Positions 27,523 through 35,204 of a stretch of 64,000 bases of DNA are shown here, in pieces. Each line of letters starts with the position of its first letter. Positions within the stretch are counted from its first letter, which is position 1. Origin of the DNA: an uncultured Emergencia sp. (GTDB lineage Bacteria > Bacillota > Clostridia > Peptostreptococcales > Anaerovoracaceae); the NCBI GenBank assembly GCA_937997955.1, contig CALLDR010000133.1:1-64000 (forward strand), given 5' to 3'. Both the position numbers and the translations under genes were made by a program. The notes under the pieces are model-generated. The model did not search any database. It was given only the letters and a program-made list of their open reading frames with translations, and had not been told where the DNA came from.

Positions 27523-28316
27523 CACTGTTCATCCATCCTTTCTTGTGCGTCTTCGTGAATCAGTTTAATTAATTTATTCCTCAAATCCATGATTTCAGGT
27601 GTCGTATACATATTCTGCCGGGTCGGCCGATGCTCCTCATCGAACTGATGATGGTACATAATCGTTGCCGGCGATTGGCTGAGTACATAGATATTGGTTG
27701 CCAGCAGCAGAGCTTCATCTACTTCATGTGTTACAAAGAAAACGGTCTTTCTTCGCTCCTTTTCCTCTGCATTCCAAAGTTCCAGGACCAAATTCTGCAG
27801 CTTTGCCTTTGTTACTGCGTCCAGTGAGCCAAAAGGTTCATCCATCAGCAGAATGGGTGGGTCGATGGCAAAGGCTCTTGCGATTCCGCACCGCTGCTTC
27901 TGTCCGCCGGAGATATCCTTAGGCAGCTTATCAAAGAGTTCTTCGCTGAGACCAACCTTGCGCAGCCAGGCCAGCGCGGTTTCCTTTCTCTGCGCTTTCG
28001 TCATTTCTGGAAACCGGTGTTTCAGCGCGATGGAGATATTCTCACCCGCCGTCATCCAGGGAAACAAGCCATAATCCTGAAAAACCACACTACGCTCAAG
28101 TCCTGCCCGCGTAATAGGCTTTCCGTCTACTAAGAGCGCGCCGCTGTCTGGCGTCTCCAACCCTGCCAGCAATCTGAGCAGCGTGCTTTTGCCACATCCA
28201 GACTGTCCTAACAGACATACAAAGTCGCCGGCATTTACCTGCATCTCGATACCGCCCAAAATTTCCTGGCCTTTTACATAGGAAAAGTGCAAATTATTCG
28301 CCGTTACTTCCAGCAT
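27522..28316 (-). CDS. ABC transporter ATP-binding protein (SsuB/TauB-like)
   Basis: A 264-residue ATPase with Walker A GQSGCGKST (about 38-46), the signature ISGGQKQR and Walker B ILLMDEPFGSLD. AAGGAGG lies before its ATG. It is the first gene of an 11-gene minus-strand run that extends to 18,007 with gaps of at most 26 bases and several overlaps. Confidence 0.92.
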   Translation of the reverse strand: MLEVTANNLHFSYVKGQEILGGIEMQVNAGDFVCLLGQSGCGKSTLLRLLAGLETPDSGALLVDGKPITRAGLERSVVFQDYGLFPWMTAGENISIALKHRFPEMTKAQRKETALAWLRKVGLSEELFDKLPKDISGGQKQRCGIARAFAIDPPILLMDEPFGSLDAVTKAKLQNLVLELWNAEEKERRKTVFFVTHEVDEALLLATNIYVLSQSPATIMYHHQFDEEHRPTRQNMYTTPEIMDLRNKLIKLIHEDAQERMDEQ

Positions 28317-28355
28317 TTGTGTTCCTCCTTTCCTCTAAAACTTTGCTTGCCTCAA

Positions 28356-28384
28356 ATTATACCCTGGGATGTATTGGCTATCAA
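28356..28384 (-). promoter_or_regulatory. Sigma-70-type promoter of the 11-gene operon
   Basis: On the minus strand TTGATA and TATAAT are separated by exactly 17 bases; the -10 box is consensus. It lies 40 bases before the ABC ATPase ATG and is the only promoter I can support for the whole run to 18,007. Confidence 0.82.
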
Positions 28385-28483
28385 ATTGGGAATTTCCATG
28401 AAAATCCGCCGCATATTGAAGTTCAGTATGCCTTTGCTCTTTTTCCGTTCCATCATCATGATCCTCTATGGTTTTCTCATTTG

Positions 28484-28514
28484 TTTATCGATATTTCAAA
28501 TACATATCGATAAA
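28484..28514. promoter_or_regulatory. 11-base perfect dyad, probable operator
   Basis: TTTATCGATAT and ATATCGATAAA are perfect inverted arms separated by 9 bases, with a further half-site TTAAATCGATAAG at 28525-28537. It lies in the 404-base gap between the two divergent operons, about 100 bases above the minus-strand promoter. A regulator bound here could control both sides. No regulator gene is adjacent. Confidence 0.55.
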
Positions 28515-28720
28515 TTGCGGCCGTTAAATCGATAAGATCAATATTTTCCCCTTATTCATCGCGTATATTTAAGTCTTGCTCATTTCCCGCAGCTTTAATT
28601 TTCCAATTCGATGATGCAGATTCTTTAAATCGAAAGATACAATGGGCGTTCGTCAGGCAACTGATGTATAATTCTTTGTAACAAATGAAAGAGAATGAAA
28701 AGAACAGGAGTAAAACTATC

Positions 28721-29842
28721 ATGGGAAGAAATACGAAAGATCAAATGACTCCAATGGAGCGGGCAAAAGCTATGGCGCGCGGCGAAGAGGTCGACAGATT
28801 GCCATGCAATCCCAATGTGGCCAACGGCGTAGCCCGCGTCTATGGATGTAAAATCTCGGAATTCAATACCTCTGGAAAAACCTTAGCCGCAGCGCAGATC
28901 GCCTCTTACCGGAGATTCCAGTATGACGGCGTCCGCATTTTCACGGATTTGTTTACCTGGGCAGAAGCTATGGGTGCGGAAGTCGTCTGCCCTGAAGACA
29001 ACACGGCCGATCTGCTGACCCCAGCTGTTACCGACATTACTCTGGAGAACTGCGAAAGGCTGCGTCCGCTGAACCCGTACACAGACGGCCGTCTTCCCGT
29101 CCATTTGGAAGCGATGAAGTATCTGGTGGATGAAGTCGGTGATGAGGTCGGCTGCTCTGCCGGCGTGGTCGGCCCATTTACCAATGCGTGCTTTTTAATC
29201 GGCGTGGAAAATATGCTGCGTTTCTGCCTGAAAAAGCCGGAGCTCGTTCATAAGCTGTGTCAGGTTTCCCTGGAATCTGCCATTGCTTACGCCGACGCGG
29301 CGATAGATATCGGCCTTTCCCCAACGATCTCTGAGCCTATGTCTTCCTGCACGGTGGTGAGCCCTCATATTTTTGACGTTTTCTCAAAGCCGTATCTGTC
29401 AAAATTGGTTTCCCACATACAGGACAGAGGCAAGCCTATTACGATGCACATCTGCGGCCAGACTGCAGACATATGGGAGGATATCGCTGATATGGGCGTT
29501 GCGGGATTCAGCATCGACAATGTCGCCAGCATTCTCGACTGCAAAGCCAAAATTGGCCATAAGACCAAGATTCTCGGAAACGTGGATCCTGGCATGACCA
29601 TGTTCATGGGAACGCCTGCCCAAGTCCGTCTGGAAACGCTGAAATGCATCCGCGACGGATATGATTCTCCAAAGGGCTTTGTCCCTATGTCTGGATGCAG
29701 TCTTCCGGTGGATACCCCGTTTTCCAACATCGACGCAATGATGGACACCGTATCGGAAGTCGGCTATCCCGTCGCGTTGGAAAAGCTGGAAGAATTGATA
29801 GAAGATGCTGAGAAAAAGGTCTCACAGGAACAGGAGCAATAA
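28721..29842 (+). CDS. MtaA/UroD-family methyltransferase
   Basis: A 373-residue protein of the uroporphyrinogen decarboxylase-like methyltransferase group. The zinc ligand pattern is intact: His243 and Cys245 in TMHICGQ and Cys326 in PMSGCSLP. The start MGRNTKDQMTP was chosen because AGGAG lies 10 bases upstream, while the longer ATG at 28685 has no ribosome site. The next gene, 3 bases downstream, is a corrinoid protein, so the two form a methyl-transfer pair. It diverges from the ABC/RACo operon, whose activator probably serves this pair. Confidence 0.87.
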   Translation: MGRNTKDQMTPMERAKAMARGEEVDRLPCNPNVANGVARVYGCKISEFNTSGKTLAAAQIASYRRFQYDGVRIFTDLFTWAEAMGAEVVCPEDNTADLLTPAVTDITLENCERLRPLNPYTDGRLPVHLEAMKYLVDEVGDEVGCSAGVVGPFTNACFLIGVENMLRFCLKKPELVHKLCQVSLESAIAYADAAIDIGLSPTISEPMSSCTVVSPHIFDVFSKPYLSKLVSHIQDRGKPITMHICGQTADIWEDIADMGVAGFSIDNVASILDCKAKIGHKTKILGNVDPGMTMFMGTPAQVRLETLKCIRDGYDSPKGFVPMSGCSLPVDTPFSNIDAMMDTVSEVGYPVALEKLEELIEDAEKKVSQEQEQ

Positions 29843-29845
29843 AAA

Positions 29846-30535
29846 ATGAAAGAGAAAAAGGAACTATTGAATCAAATGGCCGCTGCGGTACTAGAAATGG
29901 AAGAAGATGCGGCAGCAGAGCTCTCCCAGGCGTACATAGACTGCGGTTTTGACGCCCTGGAAGGTATCACAGAAGGTCTGGCGCCAGGCATGAATCGCGC
30001 CGGAGAATTATATGAGGAAGAGGAATACTTTGTCCCGGAACTGCTTCTTTGCTCAGATGCCATGTATGAAGGCATCCATGTGCTTCGCCCGCATATTCAT
30101 CAGGCCGAAGGCAGCGGCGATCACAAGCTGACCGCTGTGGTAGGCGTCGTAGAAGGCGACACCCATGACATCGGAAAAAACCTTTTCAAGATCATGCTGG
30201 AAACACTGGGTTTCGAAGTATGCGACCTGGGAAGGGATGTCCCGGTAGACACCTTTATCGATAAGGCGCGGGAACTCCAGGCGGACTTGGTGGGCATGTC
30301 AACATTGATGACTACTACCTTGGGAAATATGCAGATCGTCATCGATAAGCTGAAGACTGCCGGAATTCGTGATAACCTGGTTGTCATGGTAGGCGGCGGC
30401 CCTGTATCTCCCGAATTCGCAAAACGCATCGGTGCAGATGGGTATGAAAGGGACGCTTCCAGCGCGGCAAAGACGGCAAAGGAGTTGGTACTGAGCCTTC
30501 ATGAAACCCATGACAGCAAGCCGCTGCATTTTTAA
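29846..30535 (+). CDS. Methyltransferase corrinoid protein (B12-binding)
   Basis: A 229-residue two-domain protein: a helical cap (about 1-90) and a Rossmann-like B12 domain (about 95-220) with the cobalt-ligand motif GDTHDIGKN (His107) and the loops MSTLMTTT and GGGPVS that hold the cofactor tail. It carries the methyl group between methyltransferases. It has one dedicated partner upstream, and a likely reductive activator is encoded in the divergent operon. Confidence 0.93.
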   Translation: MKEKKELLNQMAAAVLEMEEDAAAELSQAYIDCGFDALEGITEGLAPGMNRAGELYEEEEYFVPELLLCSDAMYEGIHVLRPHIHQAEGSGDHKLTAVVGVVEGDTHDIGKNLFKIMLETLGFEVCDLGRDVPVDTFIDKARELQADLVGMSTLMTTTLGNMQIVIDKLKTAGIRDNLVVMVGGGPVSPEFAKRIGADGYERDASSAAKTAKELVLSLHETHDSKPLHF

Positions 30536-30553
30536 CATGTTAAGAAAATTTTC
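30532..30553. promoter_or_regulatory. Adjacent palindromes above the permease promoter
   Basis: TTAACATGTTAA (30532-30543) is a perfect palindrome that includes the stop codon of the corrinoid gene, and GAAAATTTTC (30544-30553) follows at once. They lie 67-88 bases above a sigma-54 promoter, a normal place for activator sites. Confidence 0.4.
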
Positions 30554-30562
30554 AGAATAAAG

Positions 30563-30620
30563 GTGCGCTGCATGGCAACTATGTTTTTAAAAACGTTGTA
30601 ATTGCAGCGCCCATTCTTTT
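30563..30620 (+). terminator. Terminator after the corrinoid gene
   Basis: GCGCTGCA (30565-30572) and TGCAGCGC (30603-30610) pair perfectly, with inner GCAAC/GTTGT and GTTTTT/AAAAAC pairing, followed by CCATTCTTTT. The tail is weak, so an added regulatory role for this long hairpin directly above the promoter is possible. Confidence 0.6.
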
Positions 30621-30636
30621 GGCATATTCTTTGCAA
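30620..30636 (+). promoter_or_regulatory. Sigma-54 promoter of the APC permease
   Basis: TGGCATATTCTTTGCAA has the GG and GC of the -24/-12 elements with correct spacing; one base differs from TGGCAC. It lies 40 bases before the permease ATG. Activators are encoded just downstream. Confidence 0.85.
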
Positions 30637-30676
30637 TTGTTCTTTTCGACAATCACAATGAAAAGGAGGAGAGAGA

Positions 30677-32068
30677 ATGTCAAATCAAAAGAATCAAGTG
30701 ACCGAAAGCGGCGAATTTAAGAAAGAAATATCTGTTTTCGGCGGTGTAAGTATCGTTGCAGGCATCATGATCGGTTCCGGTATCTTCTATCTGGGTTCTT
30801 ACGTTTTGCAGAGAGCCAACTATGATACCGGCGTTGCGCTGCTCTGCTGGTTAGTCGGTGGTATCGTCAGTCTGCTGGGCGCCCTCTGTTTTTCAGAATT
30901 GGGTTCTTCCAGACCGAAGGCCGGTGGATTAACAGTATATCTGAATGAGGTATATCACCCCATCGTAGGATATATGTACGGCTTCAGCCAATGGCTCATT
31001 GCCAGTCCAGGCTCTATATCCGCTGTCGCCATCGCAATCCCTACTGCATTGATCGAGTTTTTCCCTGGGATGGGTGATATGCATGTAAAATCTATTGCGA
31101 TCATACTTATTATATTATTCACCCTGTACAACATCCTGGGCGTAAAAGAGGCCGCCATTATGGCTAATGTAACGCTGGTAGCAAAGATCATTCCAATGGC
31201 GATCATACTCATCGGCGCTATCATTATCGGCAATCAAATGCCGGATCTGAGTCCAATGCCTGTAGATGAGTCAGGTGAAAGCGTCAGCTTTACCAGCGGC
31301 GTCGGCATCGTTGCCTTTGCTACGCTTTCGTCTTTATGGGCTTATGAAGGGTGGTCCAACGTAGCGAATCTGGGTGAGGAAATGAAAAATCCTCAGAAGA
31401 ATCTTCCAAAAATGCTGATCATCGGCGTTGGCTTTGTCACAGTATTCTATATTCTGTTTAACTTCGCAATTTACCGTGTTATTCCAATCGACGAGGCAAA
31501 GTCCATGATCGAGGCAGACAACGTCTATCTGGGTACAGAAGTTGCCCGTCGTCTGTTCGGCAGCTTCGGCAGCATTTTAGTCGTCGCGGCTATGCTGATC
31601 GCTATGCTGGGATCTCTCAACGGTCAGGTTCTGGCCTATGCCAGAATCGGATACGCCATGGCACATGAAGGTCACTTCTTCAGAAACCAGGGAAAACTCT
31701 CAAAGAAAGGTGTTCCCGCCATCGCCCTGATCACTCAGGGAGTGATCTCCATCATCCTCGTGCTGTTCCGCAGCCTGGATCAGCTGACGACGCTGGTTGT
31801 ATTCCTCGGCGCCATCGGTTCTTTACTCGGCGTATTCGGCGTTTTGGTCAATCGTTACCGCTTCCCTGAATTGGAAAAGCCATATAAGGTTCCAGGCGGC
31901 ATCGTAACGGTCATCATCGCTACCTTGTGTTTCGTCGGATTGCTGGTAAGCAATTTCTTAGACGATCCGTTAATGTCAATTTTCGGATTAGTCATCGTAC
32001 CGGCAATCGGCGCTGTGATCTATATTTACTATGACCGTGCCAATAAAAAGGCTGGAGAAAAAGCATAA
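30677..32068 (+). CDS. APC-family amino acid permease
   Basis: A 463-residue membrane protein with twelve hydrophobic segments. Near the N terminus is GIMIGSGIFYLGSYV, matching the substrate-binding G-S/T-G signature of the amino acid-polyamine-organocation family. It resembles the L-type amino acid exchanger branch. AGGAGG precedes the ATG. It is expressed from its own sigma-54 promoter and followed by a terminator, then two activator genes. The next operon encodes guanidino-type hydrolases, so it may import arginine or a related compound; this is inference. Confidence 0.88.
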   Translation: MSNQKNQVTESGEFKKEISVFGGVSIVAGIMIGSGIFYLGSYVLQRANYDTGVALLCWLVGGIVSLLGALCFSELGSSRPKAGGLTVYLNEVYHPIVGYMYGFSQWLIASPGSISAVAIAIPTALIEFFPGMGDMHVKSIAIILIILFTLYNILGVKEAAIMANVTLVAKIIPMAIILIGAIIIGNQMPDLSPMPVDESGESVSFTSGVGIVAFATLSSLWAYEGWSNVANLGEEMKNPQKNLPKMLIIGVGFVTVFYILFNFAIYRVIPIDEAKSMIEADNVYLGTEVARRLFGSFGSILVVAAMLIAMLGSLNGQVLAYARIGYAMAHEGHFFRNQGKLSKKGVPAIALITQGVISIILVLFRSLDQLTTLVVFLGAIGSLLGVFGVLVNRYRFPELEKPYKVPGGIVTVIIATLCFVGLLVSNFLDDPLMSIFGLVIVPAIGAVIYIYYDRANKKAGEKA

Positions 32069-32098
32069 TCTGTTGCCATAAGACATAATGTACTTTCC

Positions 32099-32140
32099 AT
32101 ATTCCCCAGGGCGGTTGCAAGCTTGCCTTGGGGAATTTCT
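32099..32140 (+). terminator. Terminator after the APC permease
   Basis: ATTCCCCA and TGGGGAAT arms (32101-32108 and 32128-32135), with additional GGC/GCC pairing inside, are followed by TTTCT. It lies about 30 bases after the permease stop. Confidence 0.7.
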
Positions 32141-32146
32141 GCAATT

Positions 32147-32181
32147 GGCGAAAATTCGCCGCCCAGCGCCAATTTTTGGTG
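32147..32181. promoter_or_regulatory. Two dyads above the activator promoter
   Basis: GGCGAAAATTCGCC (32147-32160) is a perfect palindrome of the same type as the sites at 12002-12015 and 3321. CGCCAATTTTTGGTG (32167-32181) is a second, imperfect dyad. They lie just above the promoter of the activator pair, suggesting self-regulation. Confidence 0.5.
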
Positions 32182-32183
32182 AA

Positions 32184-32212
32184 TTGATGCAGCATGTTTC
32201 CTGTGATAAAAT
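32184..32212 (+). promoter_or_regulatory. Sigma-70-type promoter of the activator pair
   Basis: TTGATG and TAAAAT are spaced by 17 bases, 43 bases before the ATG of the third activator. Confidence 0.6.
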
Positions 32213-32255
32213 AATAGTGAAACTGCGGTAAAGCGTACAGGTGGGATATAATAGT

Positions 32256-33635
32256 ATGGGATTATCAAAATATGTAGAACAGATCTTAAATATCTATAAT
32301 TATTACGACGGAGCAATCGTCATCGACCGCAAAGGTACCATTGAATACTACTACAACAGCCGCAAAGATATCAATACTCTTACCAACGAAGAAACCCGGG
32401 GAAAAAGTCTCTTTTTCGTCTATCCTCAGCTCGACAGAAAAAAAAGTTCCATGCTGGAGGTCATTCGAACAGGAAAGCCTCTGCTGAACCAGCACCAGCG
32501 CCTTACGAATTACAAAGGTGAACTCTACGAGGCTTTATACAGCACGTTTCCCATCTACGTCCATGACAAAATCGTAGGGGCTATCGAAGTTTTCTTATAC
32601 ATGGAAAACAGAGATGAGCATCTGAACATCTTCGTCATGAACTCTGAATTGACTCAAAAAAGACAACCTTATCTTCTCAATGACATTGTTTCCGCTTCCT
32701 CTTCCATGGAGTTATTAAAGGAACGCATCATGCAGACTGCCTGTTCAGATTCCACCGTTTTGATCTACGGAGAAACCGGGACGGGCAAAGAACTGGTGGC
32801 GCAGGCGCTGCACGCAGGCAGCGAACGCGGCGGCAAGCGTTTCCTGTCACAAAATTGCGCGGCGATCCCTGAGAACCTGCTGGAAAGCATACTCTTTGGT
32901 ACGGTAAAGGGTGGATTTACCAACGCAGAAAACCGCATGGGCCTGTTTGAAGCCGCAAACGGCGGGACTCTTTTCCTGGACGAAGTTAACTCCATGGATT
33001 TGTCCGTTCAGGCAAAACTGCTGCGTGTCCTGGAAGATCAAAGGATCACGCGGATCGGCAGTACAGAAGAAATTCCTGTAGATGTCAGGATTATCGCCGC
33101 GATGAACGAATCTCCCAAAGACTGTGTAAACAGTGGGAAGCTGAGGGAAGACCTGTATTATCGCCTTAGAGTCGTCCAGCTGGATATCCCTCCCCTGCGC
33201 AGGCGCAGAGAGGATATCGTCCCTCTGACCGAGCATTATATAAACTTCTTTAACCGTACTATGCTTCGCCAGATCAAAGGTGTTTCCCCTCAAGTCATGG
33301 AGGCCTTTCAGCAATATTCCTGGCCAGGGAATGTTCGTGAACTGAGAAATATGATCGAAAGCGGATTCAATCTGTGCGAGGGCGATATCATCACAATGAG
33401 CGACATAGATACAAACGTGCTAAGCATCAACGAAAAGGAGCGCGCTGAGAAAAAAATAACCGGCACGAGTCTGAAGGCAAGATTACAGCGCTTCGAACGA
33501 TATCTTTTGCAGGAAGCCATGGAACAGTGCGGAAGCATAACAAGCGCCGCTGCATGCCTCGGTATCAGCCGTCAGACCCTGAGCGCCAAACTAAAGGCGC
33601 TGCAGTCTGCCGATGCCAGCCGGCGAGAGGAGTGA
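32256..33635 (+). CDS. PAS-domain sigma-54 activator (third of four) with unusual GGFTNA loop
   Basis: A 459-residue enhancer-binding protein: PAS-like sensor (about 8-115), AAA+ core with Walker A GETGTGKE (172-179) and Walker B TLFLDE (about 238-243), and a Fis-type helix-turn-helix at the end (GSITSAAACLGISRQTLSAK). The loop that contacts sigma-54, normally GAFTGA, reads GGFTNA (219-224); the second conserved glycine is Asn223 (codon AAC at 32922-32924). The fold is otherwise complete. The ATG at 32256 lies 10 bases after AGGTGGG; a GTG at 32241 is an alternative. The gene is followed 4 bases later by a fourth activator. Its targets are probably the flanking sigma-54 promoters, or it may have lost sigma-54 contact. 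Confidence 0.88.
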   Translation: MGLSKYVEQILNIYNYYDGAIVIDRKGTIEYYYNSRKDINTLTNEETRGKSLFFVYPQLDRKKSSMLEVIRTGKPLLNQHQRLTNYKGELYEALYSTFPIYVHDKIVGAIEVFLYMENRDEHLNIFVMNSELTQKRQPYLLNDIVSASSSMELLKERIMQTACSDSTVLIYGETGTGKELVAQALHAGSERGGKRFLSQNCAAIPENLLESILFGTVKGGFTNAENRMGLFEAANGGTLFLDEVNSMDLSVQAKLLRVLEDQRITRIGSTEEIPVDVRIIAAMNESPKDCVNSGKLREDLYYRLRVVQLDIPPLRRRREDIVPLTEHYINFFNRTMLRQIKGVSPQVMEAFQQYSWPGNVRELRNMIESGFNLCEGDIITMSDIDTNVLSINEKERAEKKITGTSLKARLQRFERYLLQEAMEQCGSITSAAACLGISRQTLSAKLKALQSADASRREE

Positions 33636-33639
33636 CACG

Positions 33640-35040
33640 ATGAAAAAACTGCGTGAATATGCGCAAGAATTGCTGGACGTATACAACTATTTTAACGGCG
33701 TCATTATCTTTGACCGGCAGGCAACAGCCGTATACTACTACAATAACCGTCCAGATATCAATGACCTGCGGGATGACGACGTTATAGGAAAAAACTTATC
33801 TCAGATCTACCCCGATCTGGACCTGTCTGACAGTACAATCATGAAGGCCCTGGAAACTGGAAAGCCTACCTCCAATATGTATCAAAAGATCAAAAACTTT
33901 AAAGGACAGGAAATCGCCGAAGTCAATACTACTCTGCCCATATTCGACGGCGACGAGATCATAGGGGCCGTCGAAGCTTCTCAATATGTAATCGGCGACA
34001 ATGAATACCGCAACATCTATATTACACCGTTAAGTCCAAGGCTGCAGCGGCCTTATTCTACAGTAGATGATATCATTACGCGCAGCCAGAATATGGAACT
34101 GGTCAAGGCAAAGATCCGCAAAGTAGCGAGGACGGATTCTTCAGTGCTGTTATATGGAAAAACCGGTTCAGGAAAAGGTATGGCAGCCGAAGCGATCCAT
34201 TCCGCCAGCAAACGGAGTGAACAGCGCTTTGTATCGCAAAACTGCGCCGCTATACCTGCCAGCCTGATGGAGAGCATTTTATTCGGAACGATCCGCGGAA
34301 GCTTTACCGGAGCTGAAGACCGCAAGGGACTTTTCGAAACAGCAGACGGCGGAACCCTTTTTCTGGATGAAATCAACAATATGTCCCTGAATCTGCAGGC
34401 AAAGATATTAAAAGTCATCGAAGATCAAAAGGTCACAAGAGTCGGCGACTATGAGCCTCATGCTGTGAATGTACGGGTCATCGCAGCTACAAACGCAGAC
34501 CCTGTGCAGCTGGTTCAGCGCGGTATGCTGCGCGAAGATCTGTATTACCGGCTGCGGGTCGTACAGATTGACCTGCCGGATTTGAAGGCGCGCAAAGAGG
34601 ATATTCCTCTCCTTACTGAGCACTTCATCAAAAAATACAACAGAATCATGAATCGAACTATTTTGGGCATCGACGAAGATGTAGAGTCCTTATTCCTCCG
34701 CTATGACTGGCCCGGAAATGTCAGGGAGCTTGCCCATACCATCGAAGGAGCGTTTAACTTCGCAAAGGACAACCTGCTTCATCTTGCGGACATCGGCTGG
34801 GCTCATGAAATGGGGGATCAGACAGAGGAGGAACATTATCCCCCTTTCCGGCCTGAAGAAAACCGGACACTAAAGGAGCGCCTGCAGAGCTATGAATGTG
34901 ATCAGATCAAAAAGAGCATGAAGGAGAGCGGAACCATCCAGGAGCTTTTAGCGGATCTCGGCCTGAGCAGACAAAATTTGAATCACAAATTGAAGCAATA
35001 CGGTATTGAAAATAAATTTGACAGTGTTAAAAAAAATTAG
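33640..35040 (+). CDS. PAS-domain sigma-54 activator (fourth of four)
   Basis: A 466-residue paralogue of the preceding gene, sharing the N-terminal VYNYFNGVIIFDRQ-type sensor. The Walker A motif reads GKTGSGKG (173-180) instead of GETGTGKE but keeps the essential Gly-Lys; the sigma-54-contact loop is GSFTGA (220-225), Walker B TLFLDE. A C-terminal helix-turn-helix (IQELLADLGLSRQNLNHKL) is present. GAGAGGAG precedes the ATG. It ends 110 bases above the sigma-54 promoter of the guanidino-hydrolase operon and is the obvious candidate to control it. Two closely linked activators with different loops could act as a mixed oligomer or sense different ligands. Confidence 0.9.
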   Translation: MKKLREYAQELLDVYNYFNGVIIFDRQATAVYYYNNRPDINDLRDDDVIGKNLSQIYPDLDLSDSTIMKALETGKPTSNMYQKIKNFKGQEIAEVNTTLPIFDGDEIIGAVEASQYVIGDNEYRNIYITPLSPRLQRPYSTVDDIITRSQNMELVKAKIRKVARTDSSVLLYGKTGSGKGMAAEAIHSASKRSEQRFVSQNCAAIPASLMESILFGTIRGSFTGAEDRKGLFETADGGTLFLDEINNMSLNLQAKILKVIEDQKVTRVGDYEPHAVNVRVIAATNADPVQLVQRGMLREDLYYRLRVVQIDLPDLKARKEDIPLLTEHFIKKYNRIMNRTILGIDEDVESLFLRYDWPGNVRELAHTIEGAFNFAKDNLLHLADIGWAHEMGDQTEEEHYPPFRPEENRTLKERLQSYECDQIKKSMKESGTIQELLADLGLSRQNLNHKLKQYGIENKFDSVKKN

Positions 35041-35077
35041 CCGTGTAAAGAGGCATTTATCCCGCGACCCAGTTGCA

Positions 35078-35097
35078 GCGCCTCGAAAGAACGGCGC
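35078..35097. promoter_or_regulatory. Dyad above the hydrolase operon promoter
   Basis: GCGCC and GGCGC arms (35078-35082, 35093-35097), extended by TTGC/GCAA with a one-base bulge, lie 53-72 bases above the sigma-54 promoter. A plausible activator site for the upstream-encoded regulators. Confidence 0.45.
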
Positions 35098-35106
35098 AAT
35101 TTCAAC

Positions 35107-35147
35107 AAAAGAGCGAACAAATAGCAGAATATTTGCTCGCTCTTTTT
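35107..35147 (+). terminator. Terminator of the activator pair
   Basis: 16-base arms (35107-35122 and 35131-35146), AAAAGAGCGAACAAAT against ATTTGCTCGCTCTTTT with one mismatch, are followed by a T-run. It ends just before the next sigma-54 promoter. Confidence 0.85.
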
Positions 35148-35149
35148 AT

Positions 35150-35166
35150 TGGCACGAGAATTGCTT
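35150..35166 (+). promoter_or_regulatory. Sigma-54 promoter of the guanidino-hydrolase operon
   Basis: TGGCACGAGAATTGCTT matches the -24/-12 consensus exactly, 38 bases before the first gene. Confidence 0.92.
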
Positions 35167-35204
35167 TATAAATAGACAGCAACAAAAATGGAGGTGATGG
35201 CTGT

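Noticed and set aside
28317..28720. Cobalamin riboswitch before the methyltransferase/corrinoid genes
   Set aside because: No B12-box-like sequence or expected fold elements could be found; only dyads and a -10-like TATAAT at 28667.
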